Shown: positions 19,981 to 30,566, counted from the stretch's first letter. The stretch is DNA of 64,000 bases from Doryteuthis pealeii (GCA_023376005.1 CM042157.1:86411762-86475761), one strand, 5' to 3'. Made by a program: numbers and translations. The notes: generated by a model from the sequence alone, not told the origin.

Positions 19981-20145
19981 TTAATTATCTAGTAATACAT
20001 TTCTAGGAATGTGGTGAGTTCCACTGGCGCAGTGGTTAACTCGCTGGATTACGACATCATAGTAAGCGATTTTCGAGAATCTGTAGGTTCCTAGTTCGAT
20101 ACCCGCCCTGGCCAACTCAGCGTATGAGAAGCACAGGGATCCCCC
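19981..20145 (+). mobile_element. Hybrid tRNA-like SINE head
   Basis: The first half ('TGGCGCAGTGGTTAACTCGC', 'ACGACATCATAGTAAGCG') resembles the element at 20254. The second half ('GGTTCCTAGTTCGATACCCG', 'CAACTCAGCGTATGAG') is SINE2. It ends in C and A homopolymers. It looks like a template switch between two SINE families. Confidence 0.6.
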
Positions 20146-20253
20146 CCCCAAAAAAAAAAACCCAAATAAAATGTCTGGCATTCTTAGACGATTAATTGAC
20201 ATTGTTATTTGAATTATTCCGTCCATTCCTTTCGCTTTTATTGTTTAACGGTA

Positions 20254-20410
20254 ATGGTCCCCGTGGCGTATTGGCTAACGTGCTGGACTGCGACATTGTA
20301 GTAAGCAAGTTCAAGCTCCAGCCACTCTATTACGGTCAATTTCGGACTAATACCCTGGTGAAAGGTATGAATCCCCTCCTCCACCCACTATCGGTTAAAT
20401 AGTATCACAA
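20254..20410 (+). mobile_element. tRNA-like SINE, SINE1-related
   Basis: Head 'CCGTGGCGTATTGGCTAACG', a body with 'CTAATACCCTGGTGAAAGGT' and 'CACTATCGGTTAAATAGTA' parallel SINE1 downstream of its head. The head itself differs, so this is a sister family. Confidence 0.65.
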
Positions 20411-20460
20411 CGTTCTTTGGCATTACATAACCCACAAAGGTTGATATGCCAAGAAACCAA
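20410..20460 (+). mobile_element. Repeat Z tail fragment
   Basis: 'ATAACCCACAAAGGTTGATA' and 'TGCCAAGAAACCAAACC' match the 3' end of Z, directly after the SINE. Confidence 0.55.
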
Positions 20461-20516
20461 ACCGTTATTGTTTGTATTCTAAGACAAGGTGTTAAAAATG
20501 TTAACATTTCTATATG

Positions 20517-20770
20517 GGGCCGGTTTAGCTCAGTCGGTAGAGCGTTCGGCTAGAAACCACAAGGTTCCTAGTTCAATATCACCCCCACCCCGCCAACTCA
20601 GCGTATGAGTAGCACAGGGATCTATGCGGTAAAGTAAGGAGCTAATGGTAGGTGTGGCACTCCATCTCAGACGCTAAAAATAATCTCCTTGGTCTAGTGA
20701 TAGTAAAAAGGGGATAGACTCCCTAGCTGCATGACTGATACCGACATCAGGCCGCCGCGACGACTTTACT
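20517..20770 (+). mobile_element. tRNA-derived SINE2, full copy
   Basis: Starts 'GGGCCGGTTTAGCTCAGTCG', includes 'GTATGAGTAGCACAGGGATC' and 'GGATAGACTCCCTAGCTGC', and ends 'GCGACGACTTTACT'. The 5' GGGCCGG would pair with CCGGCCC found after the B-box in other copies, a remnant of a tRNA acceptor stem. Confidence 0.85.
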
Positions 20771-20779
20771 TTTACTTAT

Positions 20780-21195
20780 ATATTGATACTCGTGTTCCTA
20801 AATTGTACGACCGTTATCATCTTGCAACACGCTCTGATTAAAAATGAGACCGTCAAAATCGTCCAAGATTAAAATGTAAATCCTGATTATCTGTTGTTGC
20901 TATCCGCCGAATTCTTATTTCTTCACCTCAGCTAAATATTGGACCATTCCGTTTTATTATAGAGAAGGGAAGGAAAAGGACCTGCTACACGGAAGATATA
21001 ATAAGAAAACAAAGAAAGAGAGTAGTGGAAATATATAGAGAGAGGTTGAGCGGGTGGAAGTGATAACGCTAATATATTTCACTCGAAAAGAAGAAGAGAA
21101 GAAAAAGAAAAAAAATGAGTAAGAGAAAGTTAAGTCAGGATTATTATATTTTTACATATTGAAATATTTAGCAATAGCTCTTAAGTAAATATATC
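20780..21195 (+). repeat. Repeat W
   Basis: 'ACACGCTCTGATTAAAAATG', 'AAATCCTGATTATCTG' and 'AGCAATAGCTCTTAAGTAAA' recur at 44340-44740 (minus) and in part at 23150-23420, 24430-24640 and 25590-25650. Class unknown, no coding frame. Confidence 0.6.
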
Positions 21196-21270
21196 AAATT
21201 TCTAATTTCTAAATGTTTGCCGAATTTGCTGGTCGTGGTAATATAATTGTATATAATCCCCCCTCTCTCT

Positions 21271-21277
<7 letters not shown>

Positions 21278-21314
<37 letters not shown>

Positions 21315-21489
21315 CATATATATATATATATACATACATATATACATACATATATATATGCATACATACACATATATATAATATACATACATATATATAT
21401 ATACTTACATACATATATACATACATACATATATATGTGTGTGTGTGTGTGTGTATGTGTGTGTGCGTGTGTGCGTGTGTGTGTGTGTT
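21278..21489. repeat. (TA)/(CATA)/(GT) microsatellite
   Basis: TA and CATACATA words then GT repeat, composed like 19138-19733. Confidence 0.95.
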
Positions 21490-22160
21490 TGTGAAAAACA
21501 ATACAGCGGTTTGTATCGTGATGACAGACAGGAGGTTGATAAGGCTTTTCAAGAATCACAGTTTAAATATTGAAGTAATGTCGAATTAACTCTTTACTTG
21601 AAACCGCTCATAGCGCCTCTCTCATCACTGCGATTCTACCATAAGCTGTTTACAGCGGCTCTCGCACGTGTCACTTGTTTACATTGAAAATAATAATAAT
21701 AAAGGGACTTTAGACTATGAGTTTTGAGATCAATAGATAGTGAACTGTGAAATATCACATTATACAGACAAAAAAGAATACCAGCGAAAGTTGTTAGAGC
21801 CTTGGGGAAAATTTGGTCGGCATTACCTGAGAACAAGTCAATTTTGTAGACGTTCCATTTAACCTGAATAATGGTAGATGATAGGCCAGGAGAAAAGCTA
21901 ATTACATACCGGTAGATATTGATAAAAAGTCAGACTGTCCATCCACAGCTTAGCAACGAATTCCAGCAACGCTAAAATCCTCGACAAAGCTAAAAATGGA
22001 AGACGAACCAGAAAACAAAATAGTCGAGATTTGTAGGAAATTGAATTCAATTCACAGCAATAACCAAACCAACGGAAGATGGATAAAGAAAAAGAAATAT
22101 GTTTCAACTCACTCGACTACAGCAAGTTAAGATAAACGTGGCAAGAATATTTTTCCATTT
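21490..22160. other. No gene seen
   Basis: Moderate-GC unique sequence. No family or gene recognised; no frame exceeds about 70 codons. Confidence 0.5.
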
Positions 22161-22164
22161 AATA

Positions 22165-22632
22165 ATAAAGCATTGGTAATTTTCACTTTTAGTTGTTAAA
22201 ATTCCTAGCATAAGATTGTGCGTTCGCATTATCTGAAATGAACTTAATTGTTATTAAGAACACATTCTATGATATTTTTGTGTTAAAGCATGCAGTTGTA
22301 TTGTTTTCGAAACGATTCTAAGATTTGTATATTTCGCACGGAGACTTTAAAATTGGCTACCGTCTTGTTCAAAGTGAAAGTCAGTTGGCTAAATTCCTAG
22401 CATAAAATTATCTGAAATGAACTTAATTGTTATTAAGAACACATTTTATGATATTTTTGTGTTAAAGCATGCAGTTGTATTGTTTTCGAAAAAGTTTCTA
22501 AGATTTATTTATTTCGCACGGAGACTTTCAAAATAGCTACCGGCTTAGTTCAAAGTGAAAGTCGAGGGAGGTTACTCTAATTGCCTTATTTGCTAGGTAT
22601 TTTGACAATTAAAGGTGAAAATTACCAATCTT
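22165..22632. mobile_element. Short element with 36-bp terminal inverted repeats and duplicated core
   Basis: 'GGTAATTTTCACTTTTAGTT' at the left end is inverted at the right end ('AATTAAAGGTGAAAATTACC'). Inside, a unit of about 185 bp ('ATTATCTGAAATGAACTTAA'...'TTCGCACGGAGACTTT'...'AAAGTGAAAGTC') occurs twice, at about 22228 and 22412. A third partial unit with the right end is at 22895-23042. No transposase is present. Confidence 0.65.
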
Positions 22633-22639
22633 TTTATCT

Positions 22640-22738
22640 AAATTCTTATTTAGTTTCATTAGCCATTCTAATTTAATATAATATTTTATTATATTAAAGT
22701 TTAAATACTTGCATCCGGAGGGTGCATATATTTGCTAG
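22640..22738 (+). mobile_element. Helitron 3' end fragment
   Basis: Ends in hairpin 'GCATCCGGAGGGTGC' and terminal CTAG, followed by T. Only about 100 bp of the element remain. Confidence 0.75.
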
Positions 22739-22777
22739 TTCTTCTAATATCTTTATAGTATTTCTTCCAGCTAGACC

Positions 22778-22786
22778 AATATATAT

Positions 22787-22866
<80 letters not shown>
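22778..22866. repeat. (TA)n(GT)n microsatellite
   Basis: TA repeat with one AA interruption, then about 34 bases of GT. Confidence 0.95.
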
Positions 22867-22867
<1 letters not shown>

Positions 22868-23581
22868 ATATATGCATATAGATAGGGTTTGGATACTGTT
22901 TTCGAAAAAGTTTCTAGGATTGGTTTATTTCGCACGGAGACTTTCAAAATAGCTACCGGTTTAGTTCAAAGCGAAAGTCAAGGGAGGTTACTCTAATTGC
23001 CTTATTTGCTAGGAATTTTGACAACTAAAGGTGAAAATTACCGAAACATTTTGCTAAATCTGTTGAAGAAATTCTTTATCCCAAACTATTTGAAAATAGG
23101 TTATTCTTGCATGAAGAATACAGAATTAAAATCATAATTCAAGTTTTGCCAATTTATATATTAATACGCTTGTTCCAAAATCTTCCGCCTATTATAATCC
23201 TGCAACACCCTCTGCTTAAATATGAGATCGTCCAAATTGTTCAAGATCCGATCCAAAGATGTAAATCCAGATTATCTTGTGTCACTTAATTGCAGATTTC
23301 TTATTTGTCCCATTTTATTTCACCCAATTTTAAAAATGAAACATTCCAAATGGTCTTACGTTCTTTTAATGCCCCACGTAAAATTAGAATAAACTGGAGA
23401 AAAAAAAAAGAACTTACATGTTTATTGTTGTGATGTTAATTCAACAGTAAAAAAGAAGTCAAATCGAGGTAGGGTAAAATGAGACAAGTGTATTTACAAT
23501 AAGGTACAAGCACGGCTAGCTTGCCGCTAAACGGTAACAGTACAACCTTTTCACTCGGTGTCTCACTATTTATAGTGAGAA

Positions 23582-23632
23582 CCGGTGTATATTCTCCACT
23601 GTAGTTCCTACAGTGGAGAATATACACCGGTA
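23582..23632. repeat. Perfect 24-bp-arm hairpin
   Basis: 'ACCGGTGTATATTCTCCACT' continuing to GTAG is inverted immediately after a TTC loop. A smaller hairpin 'CTCACTATTTATAGTGAG' lies just upstream. Compact enough to extrude or fold as RNA. It is present, with errors, in copy B near 24870-24925. Confidence 0.85.
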
Positions 23633-23900
23633 TATACGCCGGTACAACATTTATTTTATTTGTAAAATTGAAATTGTGAATTATGCAATATATTTTGGTA
23701 ATCTTGATTTTATATTGTTTACGCTATGTTTTATCTTAATGAATATGAGCAAAAATCTCGGTTATAAATCTTAAAAGAAATCAATTAACAAGAAAATAAC
23801 TTTTTCATTTTATTATTTACTTTCTAATTTAACTAAATAGTTAAATTAGAAATAGCAATGAATAAAGATTATGGAATAGTTAATAGTTGTTATCTCTCTT

Positions 23901-24000
23901 NNNNNNNNNNNNNNNNNNNNNNNNNNNNNNNNNNNNNNNNNNNNNNNNNNNNNNNNNNNNNNNNNNNNNNNNNNNNNNNNNNNNNNNNNNNNNNNNNNNN
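23901..24000. other. Assembly gap, 100 N
   Basis: Exactly 100 N, the usual size for a gap of unknown length between scaffolded contigs. It separates copies A and B of the duplication. Confidence 0.99.
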
Positions 24001-25230
24001 ATTAAACAAGTTTAAATACTTGCATCCGGAGGTGACAATATTGCTAGTCTTCAATATCATTTATATATTCTTCCAGCTAGACCAATATATATATATATAA
24101 TATATATATATATAATAATATATAATATATATATGTGTGTTGTGTTCGTTGGTGTTGTGTGGTGAAATATGCATAATAATAGGGTTTGATACGCTTCGAA
24201 AAAGTTTCAGACTGTTATTTCGCACGGAACTTTCAAAATACGCTACCGTTTAGTTCCAAAGCGAAATCAAGAGTTACTCTAATTGCCTTATTTGCTAGAA
24301 TTTTGACAATCTTAAAGTGAAATTACCGAAACATTTGGCTAAAATCTGTGAAGAAATTCCTTAAAATCCCAAAACTATTTGAAAATAGTATTTCTGGCAA
24401 ATAAGAATACAGAATTAAAATCATAATTCCAAGTTTTTCCAAATTAATATTAATACGCTTGTTCCCCAAAATCATTCCGCCTATATAATCTGCAAACACC
24501 CTCTGCTTAAAATATGACATCTCCAAATTTTCAAGATCCGATCCAAAGATGTAAATCCAGATTATCTTGTGTCCACTTAATTGCAATTTCTTATTTCTCC
24601 CCATTTTATTTCACCCAATTTTAAAAATGAAACATTCCAAAATGTCTTACGTTCTTTTATGCCCCAAACGTAAAATTAGAATAAACATGGAGAAAACAAA
24701 AAAGAACTTACAGTTTATTTTGATGTAATTCCAACAGTAAAAAAAGTCAAATCGAGGTAGGGTAAAATGCAACAAGTGTTACTTACAATAAGCGTACAAG
24801 AGCACGGCTAGCTTGCCGCTAAACGTAACAGCTCACAACCTTTTCACTCCGAGTGTCTCACATATATAGTGAGAACGGTTGTATATTCTCCACTGTAGTC
24901 CTACAGTGGAAGAAATATACACCGTATATACGCCGGTATACAAACATTTATTTTTATTGTTAAAAATTGAAAATAGAATTATGCAATATAATTTGGTAAT
25001 CCTTGATTTTATATTGTTTACGCTATGTTTTATCTTAAGAATATGAGCCAAAAAAAAATCCCTTCGCGTTATTTAAAAATTTGTTCTTTTAAAAGAAATC
25101 AATTAACAAGAAGAAATAACTGTCATTTATTATTTACTTTCTAAAATTTAACTAAATAGTATAAATTAGCGAAAAATTTAGCAATAATAAAGCATGATGG
25201 AAAGTTTAATATTTTCTATTTTCATATACA
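24001..25230 (+). repeat. Copy B of the duplication, indel-rich
   Basis: It repeats 22690-23900 with many one-base insertions and losses, often at homopolymers (for example 'AAACATTTGGCTAAAATCTG' against 'AAACATTTTGCTAAATCTG'). Substitutions are fewer. That pattern is typical of unpolished long-read sequence rather than evolutionary divergence. Confidence 0.85.
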
Positions 25231-25337
25231 CCCCTTATGTTCAAAATTCTATTATCGATTACCTCACTAAATCTAATCTAATTATTTTTTACATTAAAAC
25301 TTAAATACTTGCCACCGGATAATGCAATATTTCCTAG
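25020..25337 (+). mobile_element. Helitron interior and 3' end (copy B)
   Basis: 'TATGTTTTATCTTAAGAATA' through 'TTAAATACTTGCCACCGGAT' to CTAG at 25334-25337, then T. The 3' hairpin is corrupted ('CCACCGGATAATG'), consistent with the error-rich stretch. Confidence 0.6.
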
Positions 25338-25843
25338 TAAGAGATATAATTGCTAATAGATGTTATTATTAATTACTTGTAACCATATAATTGCCAAACC
25401 TCTTGCAGACCTAAGAAATACGCTGAGTGCCATCCCTCTATCAGGCAAATTTCTCCAACTATATATTTTCCGCAGTCGTGTTTTTATCACTTAATTTGTC
25501 GGAAATAATGTAATATTTAAAGCCCCCCCGCCAAATTTATCGGCAAATCAATGTAAATATTATTACACCATCCCTTTTAAGCATACAGAGAAAAGGTAAA
25601 TAAAGAATTATTATACTTTTTTACATACTGAACTACTTCAATAGCTCTTAAGTAAACATATAATACATCTAAATTTAAATTATCATACTGTGGTATATCC
25701 ACAGGTCCTGCTAGTAGGAATTATTCTAACTATACAATATTATCCACCACTTAAAATTAACACCAACATCCTTAAATAATTTTCCTTTGCTGCATAACTG
25801 AAGTTCCATTCTACGACCACCAAGGCAATTGGTATATAAAATA
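25338..25843. other. Degraded repeat W and unrecognised DNA
   Basis: A repeat W piece ('CAATAGCTCTTAAGTAAACA') sits near 25638. The rest is AT-rich with no gene. Confidence 0.45.
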
Positions 25844-26150
25844 CGATGGTATTTCGATAGGTTCGGCTTTGGGTCCAATCTTCAGCAATTTCTACATGGC
25901 TCACCTTGAAAATAAAGTATTTAACATTATAAATAGACCCGATCACCTATGTTCGTTACGTCGATGATAATATCCTCGTAAATAGCACGAATTAACTCTA
26001 TGAACTTCAACAAGCCTTCCAACAAATCTTTGTCGTCAATTTTACACTATGAATTAAAACATAATAATCAACTCCCATTGTTGATTAGTGATGACACTAA
26101 CGACAACACTTTCATCACTTATACACTACGAATATTGGGTAGACCATTGT
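25844..26150 (+). pseudogene. Penelope-like reverse transcriptase fragment, frameshifted
   Basis: The first frame reads 'GSALGPIFSNFYMAHLENKV'. This resembles reverse-transcriptase motif B as found in Penelope-like elements (SPLGP..ANFYM..LE). A frameshift near 25940 leads to 'ITYVRYVDDNILVNSTN', containing YVDD, the catalytic motif C in the R-YVDD form typical of that group. Further on, 'LKHNNQLPLLISDD' resembles the conserved '...N.IPFLD' region. The N-terminal part and GIY-YIG endonuclease are absent. Stops and shifts show it is dead. Assignment rests on motif recognition. Confidence 0.7.
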
Positions 26151-26219
26151 TAGCGTGTTATTTGAGCCTCCGTTGATATAATTTAAACAATTCCAATTTT
26201 ATTTTTTCTGTGGACAGTA

Positions 26220-26735
26220 TGAAAGGTAAAATGGATATGAATCCGACAATATGTGTAGAAAGTTTCTAGAAAAAACAAGATGTTAATAGTTAATGTTAAA
26301 ATTTCGAATATGATAAGGATCCCGACACTACGAATTTGTCATCATTACAGATTCCTGAAACTTTCCATCTTCATCAATTGTACTGTTGGACTTATTATAT
26401 TTTTAAAACTTGCTTTTGTAGCTGGAACATATTCTTGAACTTTTTGATATTTATATACACTTTTATCTCAAACTCTGTTGAGCTTTTTTTAATTATAAAA
26501 ATGCTTCTAATTTTAAAAATAAAATTTATTTTATTTTTAACATAAAATACGCATTTAAAATGTTTTTTTTGAAAATTCCGGTACTTATCGAGAGCGTTTT
26601 GTGCCTCGTGATTAACGATATATTTATTTCATCTTTCCTTTTATACATAGTTGCTTTGACAAAGACCGCTTCATATGGTCGAAACAGATTTCTGTCAGCG
26701 AAACTATTAAACATCTTGTTTTTTCTACAAACATT

Positions 26736-26745
<10 letters not shown>
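26220..26745. mobile_element. Ribozyme-bearing element, family 4
   Basis: Left end 'AAATGGATATGAATCCGACA' with 'GTAGAAAGTTTCTAGAAAAA' is inverted at the right ('CATCTTGTTTTTTCTACAAA' near 26712). The interior is AT-rich and non-coding apart from the hammerhead-like fold at 26651. It follows the Penelope relic by 70 bp, so the two may be parts of one element (inference). 15640-15830 is an internally deleted relative. Confidence 0.6.
26651..26701 (+). ncRNA. Hammerhead-like ribozyme with U3-A8 pair
   Basis: Helix I TTGCT (26651-26655) pairs with AGCGA (26697-26701), one wobble. A second block ATAG/CTAT could extend it past two unpaired A. The core reads TTGACAA, so C3 and G8 are replaced by U3 and A8. 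After one extra A come helix II GACC/GGTC, GAAA (26681-26684), helix III ACAG-ATTT-CTGT, U and C17. Everything except the C3-G8 pair matches the consensus, and the replacement still allows that pair. Confidence 0.6.
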
Positions 26746-26806
<61 letters not shown>

Positions 26807-26845
26807 ATATATATATATATATAATATAATATAATATAATATAAT
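26737..26845. repeat. (CA)n(TA)n and TAATA microsatellite
   Basis: About 50 bases of CA, then TA and ATAAT words, ending at the left arm of the twin-ribozyme hairpin. Confidence 0.95.
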
Positions 26846-26898
26846 AGATAAATATATAAAGGTTTTACATATCTATTTATTAGGTGACAAAGGAACAA

Positions 26899-26939
26899 TC
26901 ACAACCATATTGGTTTCATGCGATGCAATCATCAGGTGA
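26899..26939 (-). ncRNA. Hammerhead ribozyme (family 6, minus copy)
   Basis: Minus sense: helix I TCAC/GTGA, core CTGATGA, helix II TGC-ATC-GCA inside a U-U mismatch, GAAA, helix III ACCA-ATA-TGGT, then U and U17. All invariant bases are present. Confidence 0.75.
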
Positions 26940-26958
26940 AGATGTTTCAAATGTTTCT

Positions 26959-26999
26959 TCACCTGATGATTGCATCGCATGAAACCAATATGGTTGTGA
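26959..26999 (+). ncRNA. Hammerhead ribozyme (family 6, plus copy)
   Basis: Helix I TCAC (26959-26962) with GTGA (26996-26999); core CTGATGA 26963-26969; helix II within 26970-26980; GAAA 26981-26984; helix III ACCA-ATA-TGGT with U at 26994; predicted cleavage after U17 at 26995. It is identical in the paired regions to the minus copy. Confidence 0.78.
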
Positions 27000-27166
27000 T
27001 TGTTCCTTTGTCACCTAATAAATAGATATGTAAAACCTGTATATATTTATCTTATTATATTATATAACAGCTCTATTTTATATTGAGCACTCTACCAATA
27101 ATACTGCCTTTGGTACACCATTCCAGCAAAAGCTGAAACAGTGACCATCTCACACTATTATATATA

Positions 27167-27817
27167 CTAGCAAATATATGCACCCTCCGGGTACAAGTAT
27201 TTAAGTTTTAATGTAATAAAATATTGTATTAAATTAGAAAGGCTAATGAAACTAAATAAGAATACAAATAAAAAGATTTGAAACAGAGGGGGTATAATAA
27301 AAGATTTGAAACAGAATGAGTATAATAAAAATGGAACAACTGAAACTTACTCTTCCATCACTCTCGTCTTTCATTGTTATTTTTTCTAATTTAAGTATTT
27401 AGTTAAAAGAGGAAGTAAAGAATAAAATGACAGTTATTTTATCTTGTTAATGGATTTCATTTAAAATTCCTTGAAGAGATTTTTGCTTATATTGATTAAA
27501 ATAAAACCAAACAGTTAGAAATCAATAATACTAAGCACATATTTATTAAATTTGATTTTTTAATATTAATATGCAAATTAGCCTTCACGTTCACACTGTA
27601 AAACCGCTATTTGTTGTATATATAAATATAATTGCATGTTGTCAATATGTAGACATAGTTAACAGTATTAATAATGTAAGACAATTTTATTAATAATTGA
27701 GGTTTAGATATAAATAAAATCATGGAGAATGAGATGTCAATAACTAAGAGAATTGTGACTTGAGTAGGAATATAGTTTCGTTTACAGACAGAAAAACACT
27801 CAATCTCCATTATAATA
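27167..27817 (-). mobile_element. Non-autonomous Helitron, copy 2
   Basis: Minus sense: the 3' end has hairpin 'ACCCGGAGGGTGC' and CTAG (plus 27167-27170) with the target T complement at 27166. The 5' region reads 'TTATAATGGAGATTGAGTG'. The body is collinear with 819-1453 and 42233-42876. One internal stretch ('AAAGATTTGAAACAGA') is tandemly doubled near 27271-27320. Confidence 0.75.
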
Positions 27818-27848
<31 letters not shown>

Positions 27849-28499
27849 ATAAGGATAGTTAGCTTGAATTGCCAACTACGTTATGAGGAAGCATTAAAGC
27901 CTTTTCTACTGGTAGTTGTTAGAATTCTTGTTTTATTCAGTCGGTTCAGATTCTGCGAGGGACGCCCCCCGCCCAGCCGCGTCCTCGTTCTTCTGTAATA
28001 TTTGTCCCTTATGAACGTAAATGGAAAAAAAAAATCGATCCAGGAAAAACGCCAGATGTTTTTCCGTGAGGCCGTTTAACATTTCTACCGTTTTACCTTG
28101 TCACCTGTAGGTCACTTGAAATCGCAGGGAAACTTTTATTTATTTATGAATAAATTAGAAAATATGAATAATGTATTCCTGATTTTGTCTATTTATATCT
28201 ATACGTATATGTAAATTACAGCTATATATTTCTGTTTCTTTGTCTGTTTACCCACCCTCTCTCTTTCTCTCTCTCTTTATACATTATATATATATATATA
28301 ATATATTATATATATAATATATATATATTTATATATATATTAACAAATTATTAACAATTATTTATAAAATTATAATAATATTAAAAATGATAATAAAAAC
28401 AATAATAATAATAACACTAATAATAACAATTACAACAATAATAAACACAACCTATTTAAATAGAAAATGGAATAGCCCATTGTTGTACGGTTTCCAAAT
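27818..28499. other. No gene seen
   Basis: TA tract at 27817-27851, then unique DNA with a GC-rich patch near 27955-27990, then TA and AAT-rich sequence to 28440. No coding frame recognised. Confidence 0.5.
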
Positions 28500-28539
28500 A
28501 CCTTGAAGATGGCCCACGATAGGGCGGAAAGTACTTGGT
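28500..28539 (+). ncRNA. Hammerhead-like motif, C3 changed to U
   Basis: Helix I ACC/GGT, core TTGAAGA with an extra T, helix II GCCC/GGGC around ACGATA, one extra G, then GAAA, a palindromic helix III AGTACT, U and U17. Two deviations from consensus make activity doubtful. Confidence 0.4.
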
Positions 28540-28688
28540 CTATGACATATGGCAAATACATCAGCCAATTTTCGCCAGATATTGCAAAAATAATCCGGCA
28601 ATACGAAAAAAACAAAGGACAAAACTTGCAGACAAAAAATAACTGCATTATTTAACTATGTATGCCTACAAGAAAAAATGCTGCCTAA

Positions 28689-28689
<1 letters not shown>

Positions 28690-28748
<59 letters not shown>

Positions 28749-28790
28749 GTATGTATATATATATGTATATATATATATGTAAATATATAT
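28690..28790. repeat. (CA)n(TA)n/(TATG) microsatellite
   Basis: About 48 bases of CA followed by TATATG and TA words. Confidence 0.95.
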
Positions 28791-28800
28791 AAGTTCTTTC

Positions 28801-29000
28801 ACCACACCTACCATCAGATCCTTACATGACCACACAGATCCCTGTGCTACTCATACACTGTTGGCGAGGGTCAATATCGAACTAGGAACCTTGTGGTTTC
28901 TAGCCGACCGCTCTATAGACTGAGAGGTGTGTTAAAAATTTGTCGAGATTGAAGTTGTATTTAACAAGATTGAAATAAAAAATGAATGGAACGATCATTT
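28801..29000 (-). mobile_element. SINE2 head fragment and duplicated flank
   Basis: 28801-28926 is the 5' half of SINE2 (minus). The next 65 bp ('GTGTGTTAAAAATTTGTCGA'...'GAAATAAA') are also found after the SINE2 at 29375-29440. SINE half plus flank are therefore a local duplication about 450 bp apart. Confidence 0.75.
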
Positions 29001-29023
29001 CTTTCAGCAAACAATATATATAT

Positions 29024-29056
<33 letters not shown>

Positions 29057-29140
29057 TGGTACAGATTCTAAGGGCCCTTAAATAAAAACCTATAACTAAA
29101 CCAGTTTTTGGTGTTGTGATGTAAGTAAAAATGAATATAT

Positions 29141-29375
29141 AGTAAAGTCGTCGGGGTGGCATAAAGTCGGTAACAGCCAATCAGCGAGGGAGTCTGTCCC
29201 CTTTTCACTAGCGCTAGACGGAGATTGCTTTTGCGTCTGAGGAGGAGCGCCACACCTACCATCATCTCCTTACATTACCACACAGAATCCTGTGCTACTC
29301 ATACGCTGAGTTGGCGAGGGCCGGTATCGAACTAGGAACCTTGTGGTTTTTAGCCGAACGCTCTACCGACCGAGG
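29141..29375 (-). mobile_element. tRNA-derived SINE2
   Basis: Plus-sense order 'AGTAAAGTCGTCGGGGTGGC'...'GCGAGGGAGTCTGTCCCC'...'CTACTCATACGCTGAGTTGG'...'CTCTACCGACCGAG' is the reverse of 20517-20770. Near full length; the first few head bases are lost. Confidence 0.85.
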
Positions 29376-29475
29376 AGTGTGTTAAAAATGTGTCACGATT
29401 GAAGCTGTATTTGACAAGATAGAAATAAACATTGAATCGAACGTTAATTTTTAAAGTTAAGTGGTATAGTCAAAG

Positions 29476-29512
29476 AGCCTACCTGAGTTTCACCTTTCGT
29501 ATCGTCAGGACT
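29476..29512 (-). ncRNA. Hammerhead ribozyme (family 3, diverged)
   Basis: Minus sense: helix I AGTC/GGCT (one G-U), core CTGACGA, a weak two-pair helix II AC/GT, GAAA, helix III AC-TCAG-GT, U and A17. The core is intact although N7 and the stems differ from 13355. That is what a functional constraint would leave, but helix II is marginal. Confidence 0.5.
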
Positions 29513-29686
29513 ATCTACGATACTCCTGATGATCAGCACAAAAAAAAAACCTGGGGAGGCTTTGAATATAGGATTTTACTATTGAGCACTTTTATGTCAT
29601 TAATAACCCCGGATTATTAAGTTAATTTATTTATCGACATTCAAATTTGCGGCACTTTCGATATCTAAATAAAGTCACCCCCTCTT

Positions 29687-29689
<3 letters not shown>

Positions 29690-29724
<35 letters not shown>

Positions 29725-29725
29725 C

Positions 29726-29757
<32 letters not shown>
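29690..29757. repeat. (CA)n(TA)n(GT)n microsatellite
   Basis: CA, TA and GT in series, so the tract is self-complementary and could fold into a hairpin. Confidence 0.95.
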
Positions 29758-30502
<745 letters not shown>

Positions 30503-30549
<47 letters not shown>

Positions 30550-30566
30550 TGTGTGTGTGTGTGTGT
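30503..30566. repeat. (TA)n(TG)n SINE tail microsatellite
   Basis: TA of about 40 bases then TG; it follows SINE1 without a break. Confidence 0.95.

Larger units (their letters stand above)
22690..23900 (+). repeat. Copy A of a duplication across the scaffold gap
   Basis: This segment aligns in order and orientation with 24001 to about 25230: Helitron 3' end, TA/GT tract, TIR-element unit, repeat W piece, hairpin and Helitron interior. Copy A reads cleanly. It stops at the run of N inside a Helitron interior. Confidence 0.9.
26846..27052. mobile_element. Twin-ribozyme inverted repeat, family 6
   Basis: Arms of about 95 bp (26846-26940 and 26957-27052) are almost perfect reverse complements around a 16-base centre. 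Each arm holds one hammerhead, so a transcript of either strand contains one sense ribozyme and one antisense copy. AT repeats flank both sides. It has the same design as 40010-40445 with unrelated sequence. Confidence 0.85.

Noticed and set aside
20517..20590. Possible tRNA gene
   Set aside because: D-arm and T-arm look good but the anticodon arm does not pair, and the same head with a long shared body recurs seven times: SINE2.
25844..26150. Functional reverse transcriptase
   Set aside because: A frameshift between motifs B and C and an in-frame stop soon after YVDD; endonuclease absent.
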